Both the position numbers and the translations under genes were made by a program. From CAIYUC01 sp963682005 (GTDB lineage: Bacteria > Bacteroidota > Bacteroidia > Bacteroidales > FEN-979), in contig OY820914.1 of the NCBI GenBank assembly GCA_963682005.1, positions 4,340,001 through 4,404,000 of the forward strand: a DNA stretch of 64,000 nt, given 5' to 3'. Positions within the stretch are counted from its first letter, which is position 1. Each line of letters opens with the position of its first letter. The notes below the pieces were generated by a model. It worked only from the letters and a program-made list of their open reading frames with translations. It did not search any database and was not told where the DNA came from. Shown in pieces: positions 33,501 through 42,461 of this stretch.

Positions 33501-35295
33501 TGTAATAACCTCCGCCTGATCCACGATCGTATAATGTTCCATACATGTAAAGATGGCCTGCCGCATGCATTTTTAACGGTGAGTTCCAGGCATCAGTTCC
33601 ACTGTTCCATCCACTGGTTATCTTTACACTGCTCCATTCGTAATATGTGGGCAATCGCCACCCGTTTCCGAGTTCAATAGCACAAGGATCATTAATGATC
33701 TGCCAGTCCATCTCTTCATTGATCGATGTGATCGTCCATGCCGGAGTTATATTGGTACCGTCATGCTTATACCCTTGTTTCCTGTTGAACTGCCAGTACC
33801 AGCCGGCTGATGCTTCGGTGGCATCATATAATGAAGTGGCCTGGTGAGTAGCTCCTAGGTTGCTGGTTATCCAGCATTTTAAGGGGGCACCGGGAATATC
33901 TGCGACTAAACCATAGGTAACTGTTTTATCAACCGGGGCAACATCCCCGGTAACATGTGTCACTGTTATTGTTGCATCAGAACATGGCTCAGAGCAGTTT
34001 GCAACAGTTACGAAATAGGTCGAAACAGGAAGGGCCGATCCATATGAATTACTTGCAGTTAATGTATAGACTCCGGCTCCTGCGCTTGAAATATTTGTGA
34101 TTACGGGGTTTTGCATGTTTGATGTGAACCCATTGGGCCCGGACCAACTCCACATGGTGGCTCCTGTTGCATTACCTGTCAGGTTCAAGTCAAATCCGGC
34201 ACACACCGGGTTTGGTGTGGCAAGAGCCGTTACCGTGGTTGGAACCAGGACATCCCTGATACATCTTACCGAATAGCCAAAGGACTTCGGATTCTGCCCC
34301 AAAACAATATTGCCTGAAAAGACAATAATATCTCCATAAGTGGAACTGGCCTGAGTGCTGCTGTATAAGCCTCCGCCTGATCCGCGATCGTACAATGTCC
34401 CGTACATGTAAAGATGGCCGGCCGCATGGATTTTTAAGGCAGAGTTCCACATATCAGTCCCGCTGTTCCAGCCTCCGGTTGTCTTTACACTGCTCCATTC
34501 GGAAAAGGTGGGTAACCGCCATCCGTTTCCAAGTTCGATAGCACAAGGATCATTAATGATCTGCCAGTCCATGTTCTCATTGATCGATGTGATTGTCCAT
34601 GCAGGAGTTACAGTACTTCCATCATGCTTATATCCCTGTTTCCGGTTGAACTGCCAGTACCAGCCTGCTGATGCTTCAGTAGCATCATAAAATGAAGTGG
34701 CCTGGTGAGAAGCTCCAAGGTTGCTGGTGATCCAGCATTTCAGCGGGGCACCGGGGATATCTGCAACTAAACCATAGCTAACTGTTTTATCAACCGGTGC
34801 AACAACGCCTGTAACATGAGTAACTGTTATAGTCACATCAGAGCATGGAAGCGAATTACAATTCGTCACTGGCACAGCAGCCGTAGAGACAGGGGCTGCC
34901 GATCCGCAACTGTTGCTTGCAACCAGATAATAAACGCCGGCTTCCAGATTCGTCATATAAGGGATGACCGGATTTTGCAATGATGATGTAAATCCATTCG
35001 GACCCGTCCAACTCCATGAGGTGGCACCCACCGCCTCACCTGATAAATACAGTGTGCCTCCTTCACACACTGTCGATGGAATCGCAACGGCTATTACAGA
35101 TTCCGGTTCGCAAATAATGGGACTGAAATTATTTGTTATTTCAATGGTTTCAACGTTTTTGGCGATGTGAACCGTAAGATTTGCGAAATTACCTGACGGG
35201 AAAGCGGTAAGGCAGACAAGCAACAAAAACGGAAACAAAAAGAGATCAAACATTCCCTTTGAAGGTGAACCCAATTTCAGTAAATGATTTTTCAT
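30589..35295 (-). CDS. 1568-residue modular Ig/FISUMP surface protein with T9SS sorting domain
   Basis: Large exported protein: hydrophobic signal about residues 17-37. It alternates Ig/PKD-like modules (S-W-S-W-T-G-P-N-G-F-T-S-N-L-Q-N-P pattern, about six copies) with FISUMP modules (K-C-W-I-T-S-N-L-G, W-Y-W-Q-F-N-R-K-Q-G-Y-K-H-D-G, G-N-G-W-R-L-P-T, S-V-R-C-I-R; three close copies at about nt 34830-34245, 33990-33385 and 33125-32525, a divergent fourth at 31510-30890). A type IX sorting domain ends the chain (G-V-Y-I-V-K-V-V-A-G-N-K-Y-F-T-T-R). FISUMP 1 and 3 are nearly identical in DNA. Likely adhesin or matrix protein; ligand unknown. Confidence 0.88.
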   Translation of the reverse strand: MKNHLLKLGSPSKGMFDLFLFPFLLLVCLTAFPSGNFANLTVHIAKNVETIEITNNFSPIICEPESVIAVAIPSTVCEGGTLYLSGEAVGATSWSWTGPNGFTSSLQNPVIPYMTNLEAGVYYLVASNSCGSAAPVSTAAVPVTNCNSLPCSDVTITVTHVTGVVAPVDKTVSYGLVADIPGAPLKCWITSNLGASHQATSFYDATEASAGWYWQFNRKQGYKHDGSTVTPAWTITSINENMDWQIINDPCAIELGNGWRLPTFSEWSSVKTTGGWNSGTDMWNSALKIHAAGHLYMYGTLYDRGSGGGLYSSTQASSTYGDIIVFSGNIVLGQNPKSFGYSVRCIRDVLVPTTVTALATPNPVCAGFDLNLTGNATGATMWSWSGPNGFTSNMQNPVITNISSAGAGVYTLTASNSYGSALPVSTYFVTVANCSEPCSDATITVTHVTGDVAPVDKTVTYGLVADIPGAPLKCWITSNLGATHQATSLYDATEASAGWYWQFNRKQGYKHDGTNITPAWTITSINEEMDWQIINDPCAIELGNGWRLPTYYEWSSVKITSGWNSGTDAWNSPLKMHAAGHLYMYGTLYDRGSGGGYYSSTQASATYGDIIVFSGNLVLGQNPKTFGYSARCVREVLVPTSVIALATPNPVCAGDNLTLTGSATGATSWSWTGPNGFTSNLQNPVIANITYGGTGVYTLIASNAYGSALPVSTYYVTVADCCSPCGGDITISHYVTGGVAPLDKTVTYGTVADVPGALSKCWITSNLGATHQASSYYDATEASAGWYWQFNRKQGFKHDGTTVTPAWTITSINENMDWQIINDPCAIELGNGWRLPTFSEWTSVKTTGGWNSGTDMWNSALKIHSAGHLYMYGTLYDRGSGGGLYSSTQASSTYGDIIVFSGNIVLGQNPKSFGYSVRCIREARVPGSVTANASPNPLCEGSTLYLTGNATCVTAWSWTGPNGFTSNLQNPIIANVTMANAGVYTLIASNSNGSSPPAYTLPVVVNPLPANVTAVASPNPICEGQPLTLTGSATNGSSWAWSGPNGFTANLQSPVIPHITLFGAGKYMLIVSNNCGSAPPVATLPVVVNLLPHFVTATATPNPVCFRATLHLTATGTDVISWSWSGPAGFTSNLQNPSIPDIGFSNAGIYTVTATNSCGSVSVGTEYVNVVTIPGPVGHVSGPSTVSQATGPIHYSIPPVPYATNYFWQFTGNDVIIVQNNQPWADLYFGPCATSGILSATITNSCGGAAYNLLTITVNSFSCGNTMTKYHQQGNVAPVDKLVNYNTTLINMSGVTKCWIAQNLGAQYHASGPWDTEDEPAGWYWQFNRQQGYKWDSPTSTLTPDPNPWPMNNNTENSNWQAINDPCSIEFGCNWRIPTTTEWSWVGSTWGPLGAGFASVLKLHAGGWLDESDGTLHDRGVIGGNFWTPSQQYYGGPWYSGLNYFSHSNGATIYATIKSCGVPIRCIRNDNGGGGGGIEEDMLGINISPSVVTGKAYFNHSVLNLELPGMNGEQAMISLYDMLGQQLYVKMKLMTGTVQVDFPFSPGVYIVKVVAGNKYFTTRIVSLE
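32533..32820 (-). repeat. Near-identical intragenic repeat, copy 2 (FISUMP module 3)
   Basis: About 288 bp matching 34253-34540 with only about four to five differences seen by eye (for example cagaat versus ccgcat, cgctgg versus cactgc). The homologous stretch of module 2 (33393-33680) is clearly more diverged, which points to recent gene conversion or duplication between modules 1 and 3. Confidence 0.85.
34253..34540 (-). repeat. Near-identical intragenic repeat, copy 1 (FISUMP module 1)
   Basis: Partner of the 32533-32820 repeat at a constant offset of 1720 bp, in direct orientation. Unequal recombination between them would delete or add about 573 residues in frame. Confidence 0.85.
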
Positions 35296-35440
35296 GTGTC
35301 AATTTTTTAATTATCATAATTCCGGTATTTATCTCAATTCAGATGTGCATGGTTAATCATTAAAATGAAAATAATATTAATCATAAGATTTATTCTGTTA
35401 ATCCATAAAAGACCAATTGATTATAATGGAAATTTTTATT

Positions 35441-35590
35441 GAAAATTACAAATTAATATATGCCAAAAAAAGATTATTAAATGCATTTTAAATATGCCTT
35501 TTCAGGGTAATCCTAAAAAAACCAGGAGGCAAAGAACCGGATTTCAAGATAATTGTATTTACCGGTGGAGTGTTGGCTGGAATCCAAAAA
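35441..35590 (+). repeat. Interspersed intergenic repeat, copy B
   Basis: Shares with copy A the attacaaattaata start and ggctggaatccaaaaa end, and with copy C the aaatgcattttaa-atatgcctttt core and the caggagg box. It lies in the 35296-35732 gap upstream of the large Ig/FISUMP gene, a gap in which I see no gene. Confidence 0.5.
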
Positions 35591-35732
35591 TTCAGAAAAC
35601 AGGAACCCAGCTAGTGAAATTATAGGGTTTCTTCTGGTGGGAGGTACAATTCAGGATACCTTGGAATCCGTTTCCGGATGATAGAATTTGTTTTAATAAA
35701 CGAAAAATCCCGGTTCTGATTTTATCGTGAAT

Positions 35733-36281
35733 TTATTGTTCATTGGATGAAACCTGCCCCGTTTCAGCCAGCAGGATACGCCTTACATTGCCGGGTTGGA
35801 CGTTATAGTTCGGCCGCCGGGCAGCATAAAGCCGGTTTTTTTCAAGTCTGCTGATGCAGACTTTATCCGATTGGTTACCTCCCAGTACATGATAACATTC
35901 ATCATCTTCACCAACATAGAGGGCCACATGTCCAGCCCGTTTACCTTCCACCGTCTTTCTGATGAAAACCATTACATCCCCGAGCATGGCAACATCAACA
36001 CTTTTCCCGAATGTGCCCCAGTTCAATGCCCATAATGGATCCTTAACAACCTGTTTGGCGCTTCGTTTTACTACAACTGCTATGAACAATCCGCACCAGG
36101 GTATCTCATCTGCTTTGTACACAGTTAGGATGTTTCCTCCAATTTCCTTTGCCCATCCAATGATGACAGGATTGTTGGCCGACCCAGGAGCTTCCATTGT
36201 ATCATAAAGGCTGAGTGCATTTTTTATCATCAATGGTCCCGGCTCACCCAGTAACCATTGGTATTCTTTTTCCAGTGCCAT
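35733..36281 (-). CDS. TIGR02594-type cysteine peptidase/amidase (NlpC/P60-like)
   Basis: 182 residues, no signal peptide. Catalytic Cys63 in I-P-W-C-G-L-F and His118 in A-G-H-V-A-L-Y-V-G-E-D match the TIGR02594/CHAP-like papain fold that cleaves peptidoglycan cross-peptides; G-D-V-M-V-F precedes the His as expected. Family members include phage-type endolysins and effector-like hydrolases. The lack of a leader implies cytoplasmic accumulation and release by another route, as with endolysins. It stands alone; the GH108 muramidase of similar type is 8 kb away. Confidence 0.82.
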   Translation of the reverse strand: MALEKEYQWLLGEPGPLMIKNALSLYDTMEAPGSANNPVIIGWAKEIGGNILTVYKADEIPWCGLFIAVVVKRSAKQVVKDPLWALNWGTFGKSVDVAMLGDVMVFIRKTVEGKRAGHVALYVGEDDECYHVLGGNQSDKVCISRLEKNRLYAARRPNYNVQPGNVRRILLAETGQVSSNEQ

Positions 36282-36394
36282 TTTTTAAGTTTTTAAATCT
36301 AATTTATGAATGAACTTTTTTTAAAGTGTTGTGAAATTGAGAATAAAACTCTTCACTGCAAGCAGAAGAGAGTTAACTCAGAAACTCATCCCCC

Positions 36395-36425
36395 CATCCC
36401 CTTCTCTTTTCAAAGAGAAGGGATG
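36395..36425. terminator. Hairpin, possible bidirectional terminator
   Basis: catccccttctcttt pairs with aaagagaagggatg across a 3-nt loop. The surrounding text (ctcatccccccatcccc ... gcaggggttgagga) looks like an interspersed intergenic sequence. It lies between two minus-strand genes. Confidence 0.55.
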
Positions 36426-36460
36426 CAGGGGTTGAGGATATTCAATTATTTCCTGAGTTT

Positions 36461-36492
36461 AAGAACCCCTGCCTTTCATGCCGGGGTTCTTT
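36461..36492. terminator. Hairpin terminator candidate after T9SS glycosidase-like gene
   Basis: aagaacccctgcc pairs with the complementary ggcaggggttctt arm around tttca (plus: aagaacccct-gcc-tttca-tgccggggttctt). Located 49 bp after the stop of the 36541-39090 gene in minus direction; a short T-rich tail exists only on the plus side. Confidence 0.6.
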
Positions 36493-36540
36493 ATATTACC
36501 TTTCCTGGTCACGAGCAGGCATTCCTGCAAAGACCCTTTA

Positions 36541-39090
36541 TTAATCGATTACCAGTTTTTTTACTTCAACTATTTTATCATAAAATACCCTGATAAAATA
36601 GATTCCTCTTGACAAATTACTGACATCTATGTGTTCTCTGTAATTCGTTCCATTGGTTTCTCTCACGATGTTTCCCCTTATATCACTGATCACTATCCCG
36701 ATGCTGTTTACCGGTTTTCTTACCTCAATCGTCAGTTTATTATTTGTCGGATTTGGATAGATGATAAGCCAATTATCATGAGTCGTCAAATTCTTTACAG
36801 AGACAATACCTGAATAATAATATGGATTTTTCTTCAGTTTCGCAAGAATGTACCAACATGTAGCCCCTATATGCAATCTGTTATGATAGCTCCATTCAAA
36901 CCCTGTCGAAGTATTATCATGATCAGCAGATACAATCCCTTTGTGGTTGAAACTATAGAAATGGGGATGATTATGATGACTCTGAACATATTCAATGCTC
37001 ATCAAAAGGGAATCATAAAGGTTGACATTCCCTTTCATACTATTAGCCAGCGCAGCCTGGGCAGACCCTTCCAACCAGATCCCGTCCTTATCAGGGTTGA
37101 AATCAAAACCGATTAAGGGTATGGGGTAGTTTATACTCTGGTAGTTTGAAAGAAAACAGTTCTGATATGCCCAGTTCATCCCGTTGCTATAATTGGTCGT
37201 ACTATCCTGGAATGCCATGATATACCATGCATGAATATCAAGCGGGATATTTGAAGTATTCGGGTTAATCCCTGTTGAATCTGTTCCTGTCCAGAAATGA
37301 TTTTCCGCAGGAACCCACATGGTTTGAACAAAAGTAGCTGCATTTTGTGCAGCAAGATCGTACTTTGCTAAACCGGTAATCGTAAAAAGCCGGGTGAAAA
37401 GTGCATAAAGATCGATATTATGCTCGGTACTTTTCCATGTTACTTTTGTCTGGGCATCATCAAATCCTTCAAATCCTCCGGTAAAGCCGAAAGCAGAATT
37501 CGTGTTGTCAATACACCAGTCTGCAATAGCTTCAGCAGCATTGAGATACTGGTTGTCAAGGGTTGCCTGATAAAGCGAAGTCAACGCGATACCTGCCCAT
37601 GCCATATTCCCCGTGGATGTTGATACACAGCCGGGATCTTCAAACCAGGTATTTACTGAATAGTCCCACCAACCAGGTATCCGGGCTGTATTATTCCAGT
37701 GTATCAGATCTCCGCACATGTAGGAGTTCCTTAACCGACCATCCGTAAAATGGCGGTCATGATTCATCGCATAAATAAAAGCATCGCCCACCAACTTTGC
37801 ATCATTCAGATACCCGATAGTACCTTCCTGGTTAAAAAGCATCAGATCGACAATGAGTTTTAATGCATTGTCATAAACATCGGCACGATTCTTCATCGTC
37901 ATGTCGATCGGATCACTGCCGCAAACATAACTCTGGCAAAAGCGAAAGTGCGATGTTCTGTCTTTATTGTATTTCATTTCATCAACATATACAACCGCGC
38001 TATCCGGATTGAGGTTCTTTGTTGCTGAAACGTTAAAACCACCAATTACATTTGAGAAATCGTGTGCCAGTTCAACTCCTTCATAGTAAACCGAGTCAAT
38101 ACAGGTTGTTGAGTAATTCGGAGTTCCGATATCCCCTCCAAAATAGAGCCCGAACCCACCGACGATATTGCTGTAATTCCCCGATGGCAGATTCCATTCA
38201 TACCATTGCCATCCGGTGTTCAGGGAAATAATGTTTGTCAATTGCCCCCCTGAGTCTCCGTTCTTTCCAAAAAGAAACTTCACATTCCCCGGGATTGAAA
38301 TCTTTGCTTTGAACCTTATTTTGGTGATCCCGGATAAATTATATCCCAGAGTCCCGGTCCAATCGCCCTCCGGAGGAAAAAGAAACACCCCGGCCCATGT
38401 AGTGTTGCCGCCAAACCAATAAAGCGTCATGCACGTATTCCCCTGGCCATCGTCTCCTCCATAGCGAAAATGAAAATTAGTAAATGTGTCCATATATACA
38501 GGCTGGCAATATTTATTGTTCATTCCTGCAGTCGAGTCAACATATACCCAGAATCTGTTATTGGTCAAATCAATTGAATAGTCCTGCCAATTGTTGGACA
38601 GGGTAACAAAACCGCTACTCCGGATGTCAACGCCATCCTGAACAGGGAGTGTATCGGAATAAAATGGACGACGGTTTACGCCTCCCAGTAAAAACTCGAC
38701 CTTCCCATTCCCCCGTGCTTTAAAGGAAAGGCTTGTTGCACCTGACATATCGTAGCCCTGATGTGTTCCAATGTTATTCTCCGGGTAGACATATTTCACT
38801 GCCGAGAAACTGGCAAATGGTTTCAGGAAAATCCGTGTACAGCTCCGTCCAAAAGTCGTATCTGGAAATACTTCGTTCACATTGGTGTTGGCAATTTCTC
38901 CCTCATAAATTGAAGGTATGAATATGTTCCCTCCGCAATTGTCATCTTTATAGTCATAAGAGACCTGGTGATATTGATTGAACTGCTCTTTCAGATGGGC
39001 AGATGCGCTATCGAGAGATACTATGGTTTGGGCATTCAAAGTGATGACCCCAACCAGAATAAAAATAACAATGAAGAACGTTGATTTCAT
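36541..39090 (-). CDS. Secreted glycosidase-like protein, CBM-like N-terminus, T9SS sorting domain
   Basis: 849 residues from ATG 39090, preceded by aaaggaggctaaa, a strong ribosome binding site; an upstream in-frame start at 39135 is rejected. Signal peptide 1-20 (ends L-N-A-Q). Two carbohydrate-binding-like beta-sandwiches (S-L-S-F-K-A-R-G-N-G-K-V-E-F-L-L-G-G and I-R-F-K-A-K-I-S-I-P-G-N-V-K-F) span about 95-350. An alpha-helical toroid follows (W-A-G-I-A-L-T-S-L-Y, G-I-W-L-E-G-S-A-Q-A-A-L-A, W-S-Y-H-N-R-L-H-I-G-A-T-C-W-Y-I-L-A), then a sorting domain with I-Y-P-N-P-T-N-N. Sugar-related fold is inferred; no GH family could be assigned. Confidence 0.75.
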   Translation of the reverse strand: MKSTFFIVIFILVGVITLNAQTIVSLDSASAHLKEQFNQYHQVSYDYKDDNCGGNIFIPSIYEGEIANTNVNEVFPDTTFGRSCTRIFLKPFASFSAVKYVYPENNIGTHQGYDMSGATSLSFKARGNGKVEFLLGGVNRRPFYSDTLPVQDGVDIRSSGFVTLSNNWQDYSIDLTNNRFWVYVDSTAGMNNKYCQPVYMDTFTNFHFRYGGDDGQGNTCMTLYWFGGNTTWAGVFLFPPEGDWTGTLGYNLSGITKIRFKAKISIPGNVKFLFGKNGDSGGQLTNIISLNTGWQWYEWNLPSGNYSNIVGGFGLYFGGDIGTPNYSTTCIDSVYYEGVELAHDFSNVIGGFNVSATKNLNPDSAVVYVDEMKYNKDRTSHFRFCQSYVCGSDPIDMTMKNRADVYDNALKLIVDLMLFNQEGTIGYLNDAKLVGDAFIYAMNHDRHFTDGRLRNSYMCGDLIHWNNTARIPGWWDYSVNTWFEDPGCVSTSTGNMAWAGIALTSLYQATLDNQYLNAAEAIADWCIDNTNSAFGFTGGFEGFDDAQTKVTWKSTEHNIDLYALFTRLFTITGLAKYDLAAQNAATFVQTMWVPAENHFWTGTDSTGINPNTSNIPLDIHAWYIMAFQDSTTNYSNGMNWAYQNCFLSNYQSINYPIPLIGFDFNPDKDGIWLEGSAQAALANSMKGNVNLYDSLLMSIEYVQSHHNHPHFYSFNHKGIVSADHDNTSTGFEWSYHNRLHIGATCWYILAKLKKNPYYYSGIVSVKNLTTHDNWLIIYPNPTNNKLTIEVRKPVNSIGIVISDIRGNIVRETNGTNYREHIDVSNLSRGIYFIRVFYDKIVEVKKLVID

Positions 39091-39091
39091 T

Positions 39092-39280
39092 TTAGCCTCC
39101 TTTTTTTGAACATCCAATATCAAAAATAAAGTCAAATGTTATTTTGCCAGATATTGTAACAGGAACTTCATAAATACCTGAGATTGTTCTTTGAATTGGA
39201 CTATGATTACATTGACTAAAAACAAGATTTACATTTAATGTCCAAATAATCATTATTAAAAATGTTTTAAAAATCACCAT
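39092..39280 (-). CDS. Small secreted peptide gene preceding glycosidase-like gene
   Basis: 62 residues: signal peptide (about 1-23, L-N-V-N-L-V-F-S-Q) and a 39-residue mature part with two Cys (S-Q-C-N-H and I-G-C-S-K-K-G-G). Its stop codon lies 1 bp before the next start and its last codons contain that gene's ribosome binding site, so the two are translationally coupled. It follows the 39308-41581 gene by 27 bp. Could be a true peptide or a truncated gene remnant acting as a leader. Confidence 0.5.
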   Translation of the reverse strand: MVIFKTFLIMIIWTLNVNLVFSQCNHSPIQRTISGIYEVPVTISGKITFDFIFDIGCSKKGG

Positions 39281-39307
39281 GGAATGATGTGTTATGAAAT
39301 GTCAATT

Positions 39308-41581
39308 TCACCGATTAATGATAACTTTCTGCAATAGTTCATTCACCCCCTGCTCACCATAAATAAAAATTTTTAAATTATAAATTCCATTTGCAATATC
39401 GGAAGTGTTGACAAGAAATTTTCCAATTCCCTTTTCAAATCTCCGTTCTGTAAGTATTGTAATCACTTTTCCTGACACATCGGAAATCTTTAATCCGCAA
39501 TCGGCGGATGATCTCAGATTTATCTCAACGATCAGATTATCCTGTGCAGGGTTTGGGTAAACTTTGATGGAGTTGACCTGGCCATTGGGCATGGTAATAC
39601 TGTTTGGTTTCAATGGTTTGATGGAAAGACTTGTAAGTTCTGCCAATGGAATCGGTTCACCCGTATCATCCGCCAGTTCTGATTCCATTGACGGATTTAG
39701 CTCAATGACCCGATTGCCGGTAAAAGTATCATTTGCTCTAAGCTTTAAGGTAAGCAAGGTTTCACCTGACTGAAGATTCAGTGTTTGAAGTTCCGACCAT
39801 GCGATCCTGATTTGATTATCTGCTACGTTAAAAACGGGAGAACCCTGACTCATCAGGATTCCCCGGATTTCAACCAGGTCACCAGGGTAAGGGATGACCA
39901 GCGAAATCGCGTTGACCTTCATCGCATTCTTTACCCTAACAGGAAGTTCGAAATCCTCACCGGGAATAACTTTGATTACACCATCCGTTGTCAGATCAAC
40001 CCCGACCTTTACAATTTTTCCGGGAGACGGGATATTGGATCCGTTGACATCACCCACACAAAGGCCATGGAAATCCTGGGTCAGATTGAGTCCATTTACA
40101 ATTACAAGATCTCCACCGGTTGGTTTTGCAAAAGTCCAGTCCCCTCGTTCAAAGGATTGATCAAGTCCGACAAACCGTCGTTTAACTTTTAGTGCATCTG
40201 TGCCATTGATGCTTCCGCTGTTATTCACATCGGCTGCTGGTAATCGAACTGGAATGGTAAATAATTCAAGGCCAGCAAAGTGTCTTTGAATTTTCTGGGC
40301 ATCTGTTCCGTTTACTCCTTCCCAGGGTTTTACCGAAGATGCCGCAACCCGGTAACTCCCGTTGAATACTTGATGGAACATATAAAAACCATTTATATCC
40401 GTAATCATTGAATCTACCGGTATTGAATCATACAATAAAAAAACCTCTATATTGTCTAAACTAGTATTTTCCGGGTTATTATATTTAAAATTGCCGCTTA
40501 TATCATAGCCTTTATTCGTAATAAATGAATTTACAATAAATTCGGCATTCATCGTATCTGAGGGTGGAGTTGCCTGGTACAACCAAAAATTGATTCTTAA
40601 ATTTTCATTGCCGGGTAAGGGAATATAAGTTTGATTTGTATATTTCCATGAATAGGAAGAATCACCCCAGACACTTATAAATAGAATTGAGTCTGAGGTC
40701 CAGTCAAATGAATGTAAAGAATGGTCAATTCCCATTAAATTCATATTGAAACGATTGCGATTCCCGGAAATATCCCAGGGTTGGACAACATATTGAGAAT
40801 TCGGAATCAGCGTCTTCCATTTTGAGAACTCAATGTCAATTTCCCTGAAGAAATTATTTAGCGGTTGTGCATAGGGAGAACAATCGTCCCATGTAAAAAT
40901 ACCGGCCACAATATTGGGATCCAATTGATCTACTCTGCTGCTGATGTCAAAATCATACCGGTTATACCCACGTGACGATTTACAGATCAATTCCGAGCAA
41001 TGCCAGGTATTTCCAATTTTTGCAATCCGGAGATGTAAACGTTGTTGGTTGTCAACCCATACCATAGTATCATTATCATTGAAAATGTTTGGGCCCGGTC
41101 CAATAGGTAATAGGGTAGTGCCAACAGATTTTTTCACGATCCAGTCAAATCCCGACCATACAATTGTCCGGTTACCATGAGGTCTGCATGAAACTGCATA
41201 GGGATATGAAAGCAATGACCCGGGAAGTGCGGCTCCTAATAAAACAGGAGGTGAAAAAGACAAGGGTACTAGAAATGCGATGATCCTGGTTGCAAATTGA
41301 TCTAATCCCCCGGTAATAAAACTGGTGATAAAACTTGAATCCGGTTGAATTGGAGTAACAGGATTTGAAGCAGTAGGTTTTGTCCACCAACCTCCATTCG
41401 CTTCCTCAACAAAAATATAAACAGCCACACCATGATCGTTTATTGTTGTATTATAGACTTTCCCATGTAATAAGCCCATAGTCCCCCATTCCGGAACGAA
41501 AGTAAATTGAACAGAAGGATTAACCTGAGCAGTACACTCACAACTGATGAAAATGTAAAGCCAGAAAAGAAATTTCGTCAT
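39308..41581 (-). CDS. Secreted GH16-like/dockerin-cohesin-like protein with T9SS sorting domain
   Basis: 757 residues from ATG 41581 (M-T-K-F-L-F-W-L-Y-I-F-I-S; signal ends C-T-A-Q). A concanavalin-like domain at about 120-350 contains F-R-E-I-D-I-E-F-S near residue 247, which resembles the E-I-D-x-E catalytic motif of GH16 beta-glucan hydrolases, although the usual second Glu spacing is altered. Then a carboxypeptidase-regulatory-like beta domain, dockerin-like loops (D-V-N-N-S-G-S-I-N-G-T-D-A-L, V-G-D-V-N-G-S), a cohesin-like beta-sandwich and a sorting domain (V-Y-P-N-P-A-Q-D-N). An ATG 36 bp upstream is rejected because it adds a polar extension before the signal. Confidence 0.75.
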   Translation of the reverse strand: MTKFLFWLYIFISCECTAQVNPSVQFTFVPEWGTMGLLHGKVYNTTINDHGVAVYIFVEEANGGWWTKPTASNPVTPIQPDSSFITSFITGGLDQFATRIIAFLVPLSFSPPVLLGAALPGSLLSYPYAVSCRPHGNRTIVWSGFDWIVKKSVGTTLLPIGPGPNIFNDNDTMVWVDNQQRLHLRIAKIGNTWHCSELICKSSRGYNRYDFDISSRVDQLDPNIVAGIFTWDDCSPYAQPLNNFFREIDIEFSKWKTLIPNSQYVVQPWDISGNRNRFNMNLMGIDHSLHSFDWTSDSILFISVWGDSSYSWKYTNQTYIPLPGNENLRINFWLYQATPPSDTMNAEFIVNSFITNKGYDISGNFKYNNPENTSLDNIEVFLLYDSIPVDSMITDINGFYMFHQVFNGSYRVAASSVKPWEGVNGTDAQKIQRHFAGLELFTIPVRLPAADVNNSGSINGTDALKVKRRFVGLDQSFERGDWTFAKPTGGDLVIVNGLNLTQDFHGLCVGDVNGSNIPSPGKIVKVGVDLTTDGVIKVIPGEDFELPVRVKNAMKVNAISLVIPYPGDLVEIRGILMSQGSPVFNVADNQIRIAWSELQTLNLQSGETLLTLKLRANDTFTGNRVIELNPSMESELADDTGEPIPLAELTSLSIKPLKPNSITMPNGQVNSIKVYPNPAQDNLIVEINLRSSADCGLKISDVSGKVITILTERRFEKGIGKFLVNTSDIANGIYNLKIFIYGEQGVNELLQKVIINR

Positions 41582-41604
41582 ATGATTTAAAATATTTTCC
41601 GATA

Positions 41605-42432
41605 CTATTTCAACCACACCTCAATCGTACCTTCTTTTGCTTTACTGGCGTATGCAGGAATGATTTTAAGGATTGATTCTATGTTCATTTCTTTCAATAA
41701 TTCTTGAACATTCAATGCATAAATTTCATCTGCCGGCCGGAAGAAACGAATTTCGTTCTTTTTTAAATTGACAGGTTCCCTGATCAATTCTATCCCGGGT
41801 ACCTGATATCCTAAACCTGTGATTTTATTTACAAGGTCTTGGGCATTATCTCTTTGCATTTCATTAAGAATCTGGATAAATACCGTCGGATTAGCCGAAC
41901 GGGTATTTCCCTTCTTCGGTACAAGGCTTTGCTCTTGTTGATCCAATTTTTGTCTTAAGGATTTAAGTTTGCTGATTTCGTTCGGATTGGCGAGAAAGCC
42001 TTTGTTTTCAATGGAGTCGATTTGCTTTTTCGTGAGTAAATATGCGTCATAATCCTTTTGTATTTCTGCCCCGTAGGCTTTCCAGGCAGCTTTGAATTCT
42101 CCTTTCGGGGAGACTGCGGCAAAGTACTGGCATAGCCGCCATCTTTGCTCGACTCCTTCAGCCTGAATCACTGTTGTAACATATTTATCATAGAACTCTA
42201 GTTCCTTGATCTGCTGCTCCCGTTCTTTGAAACTATCACTGACTATGTACCCGGTAATCACTATAGCGACGGATGCAATCACCCATTGCCCAAGGGAAAT
42301 CAGCTTATCAATTCTTGAATCTTCCAGTATCTTTTTTTTCATGAGAAACAAAATGAAGACCCAGCCGGCAACTGCCATACCAACCACTGACATACCGAGA
42401 ATTAAAGAAAGATTTCCTGTCGTCATATGCAT
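41605..42432 (-). CDS. Two-helix membrane protein with LytR_C-like C-terminus
   Basis: 275 residues from ATG 42432; a GTG 24 bp upstream is possible. Two transmembrane segments (about 5-30 and 45-65) and then a charged coiled coil (E-R-E-Q-Q-I-K-E-L ... L-K-S-L-R-Q-K-L-D-Q-Q-E-Q-S-L). The last 80 residues (V-N-K-I-T-G-L-G-Y-Q-V-P-G-I-E-L, R-F-F-R-P-A-D-E-I-Y-A-L-N-V) resemble LytR C-terminal or SPOR-like small alpha/beta domains (recalled likeness). Last gene of the muramidase/patatin cassette. Confidence 0.7.
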   Translation of the reverse strand: MHMTTGNLSLILGMSVVGMAVAGWVFILFLMKKKILEDSRIDKLISLGQWVIASVAIVITGYIVSDSFKEREQQIKELEFYDKYVTTVIQAEGVEQRWRLCQYFAAVSPKGEFKAAWKAYGAEIQKDYDAYLLTKKQIDSIENKGFLANPNEISKLKSLRQKLDQQEQSLVPKKGNTRSANPTVFIQILNEMQRDNAQDLVNKITGLGYQVPGIELIREPVNLKKNEIRFFRPADEIYALNVQELLKEMNIESILKIIPAYASKAKEGTIEVWLK

Positions 42433-42461
42433 TTCATTTGATACAACTAAAATCACAGTGC

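Noticed and set aside
39091..39135. Earlier start for the glycosidase-like gene
   Set aside because: It overlaps the small upstream gene and puts 15 polar residues before a normal signal peptide; the strong Shine-Dalgarno lies directly before ATG 39090.
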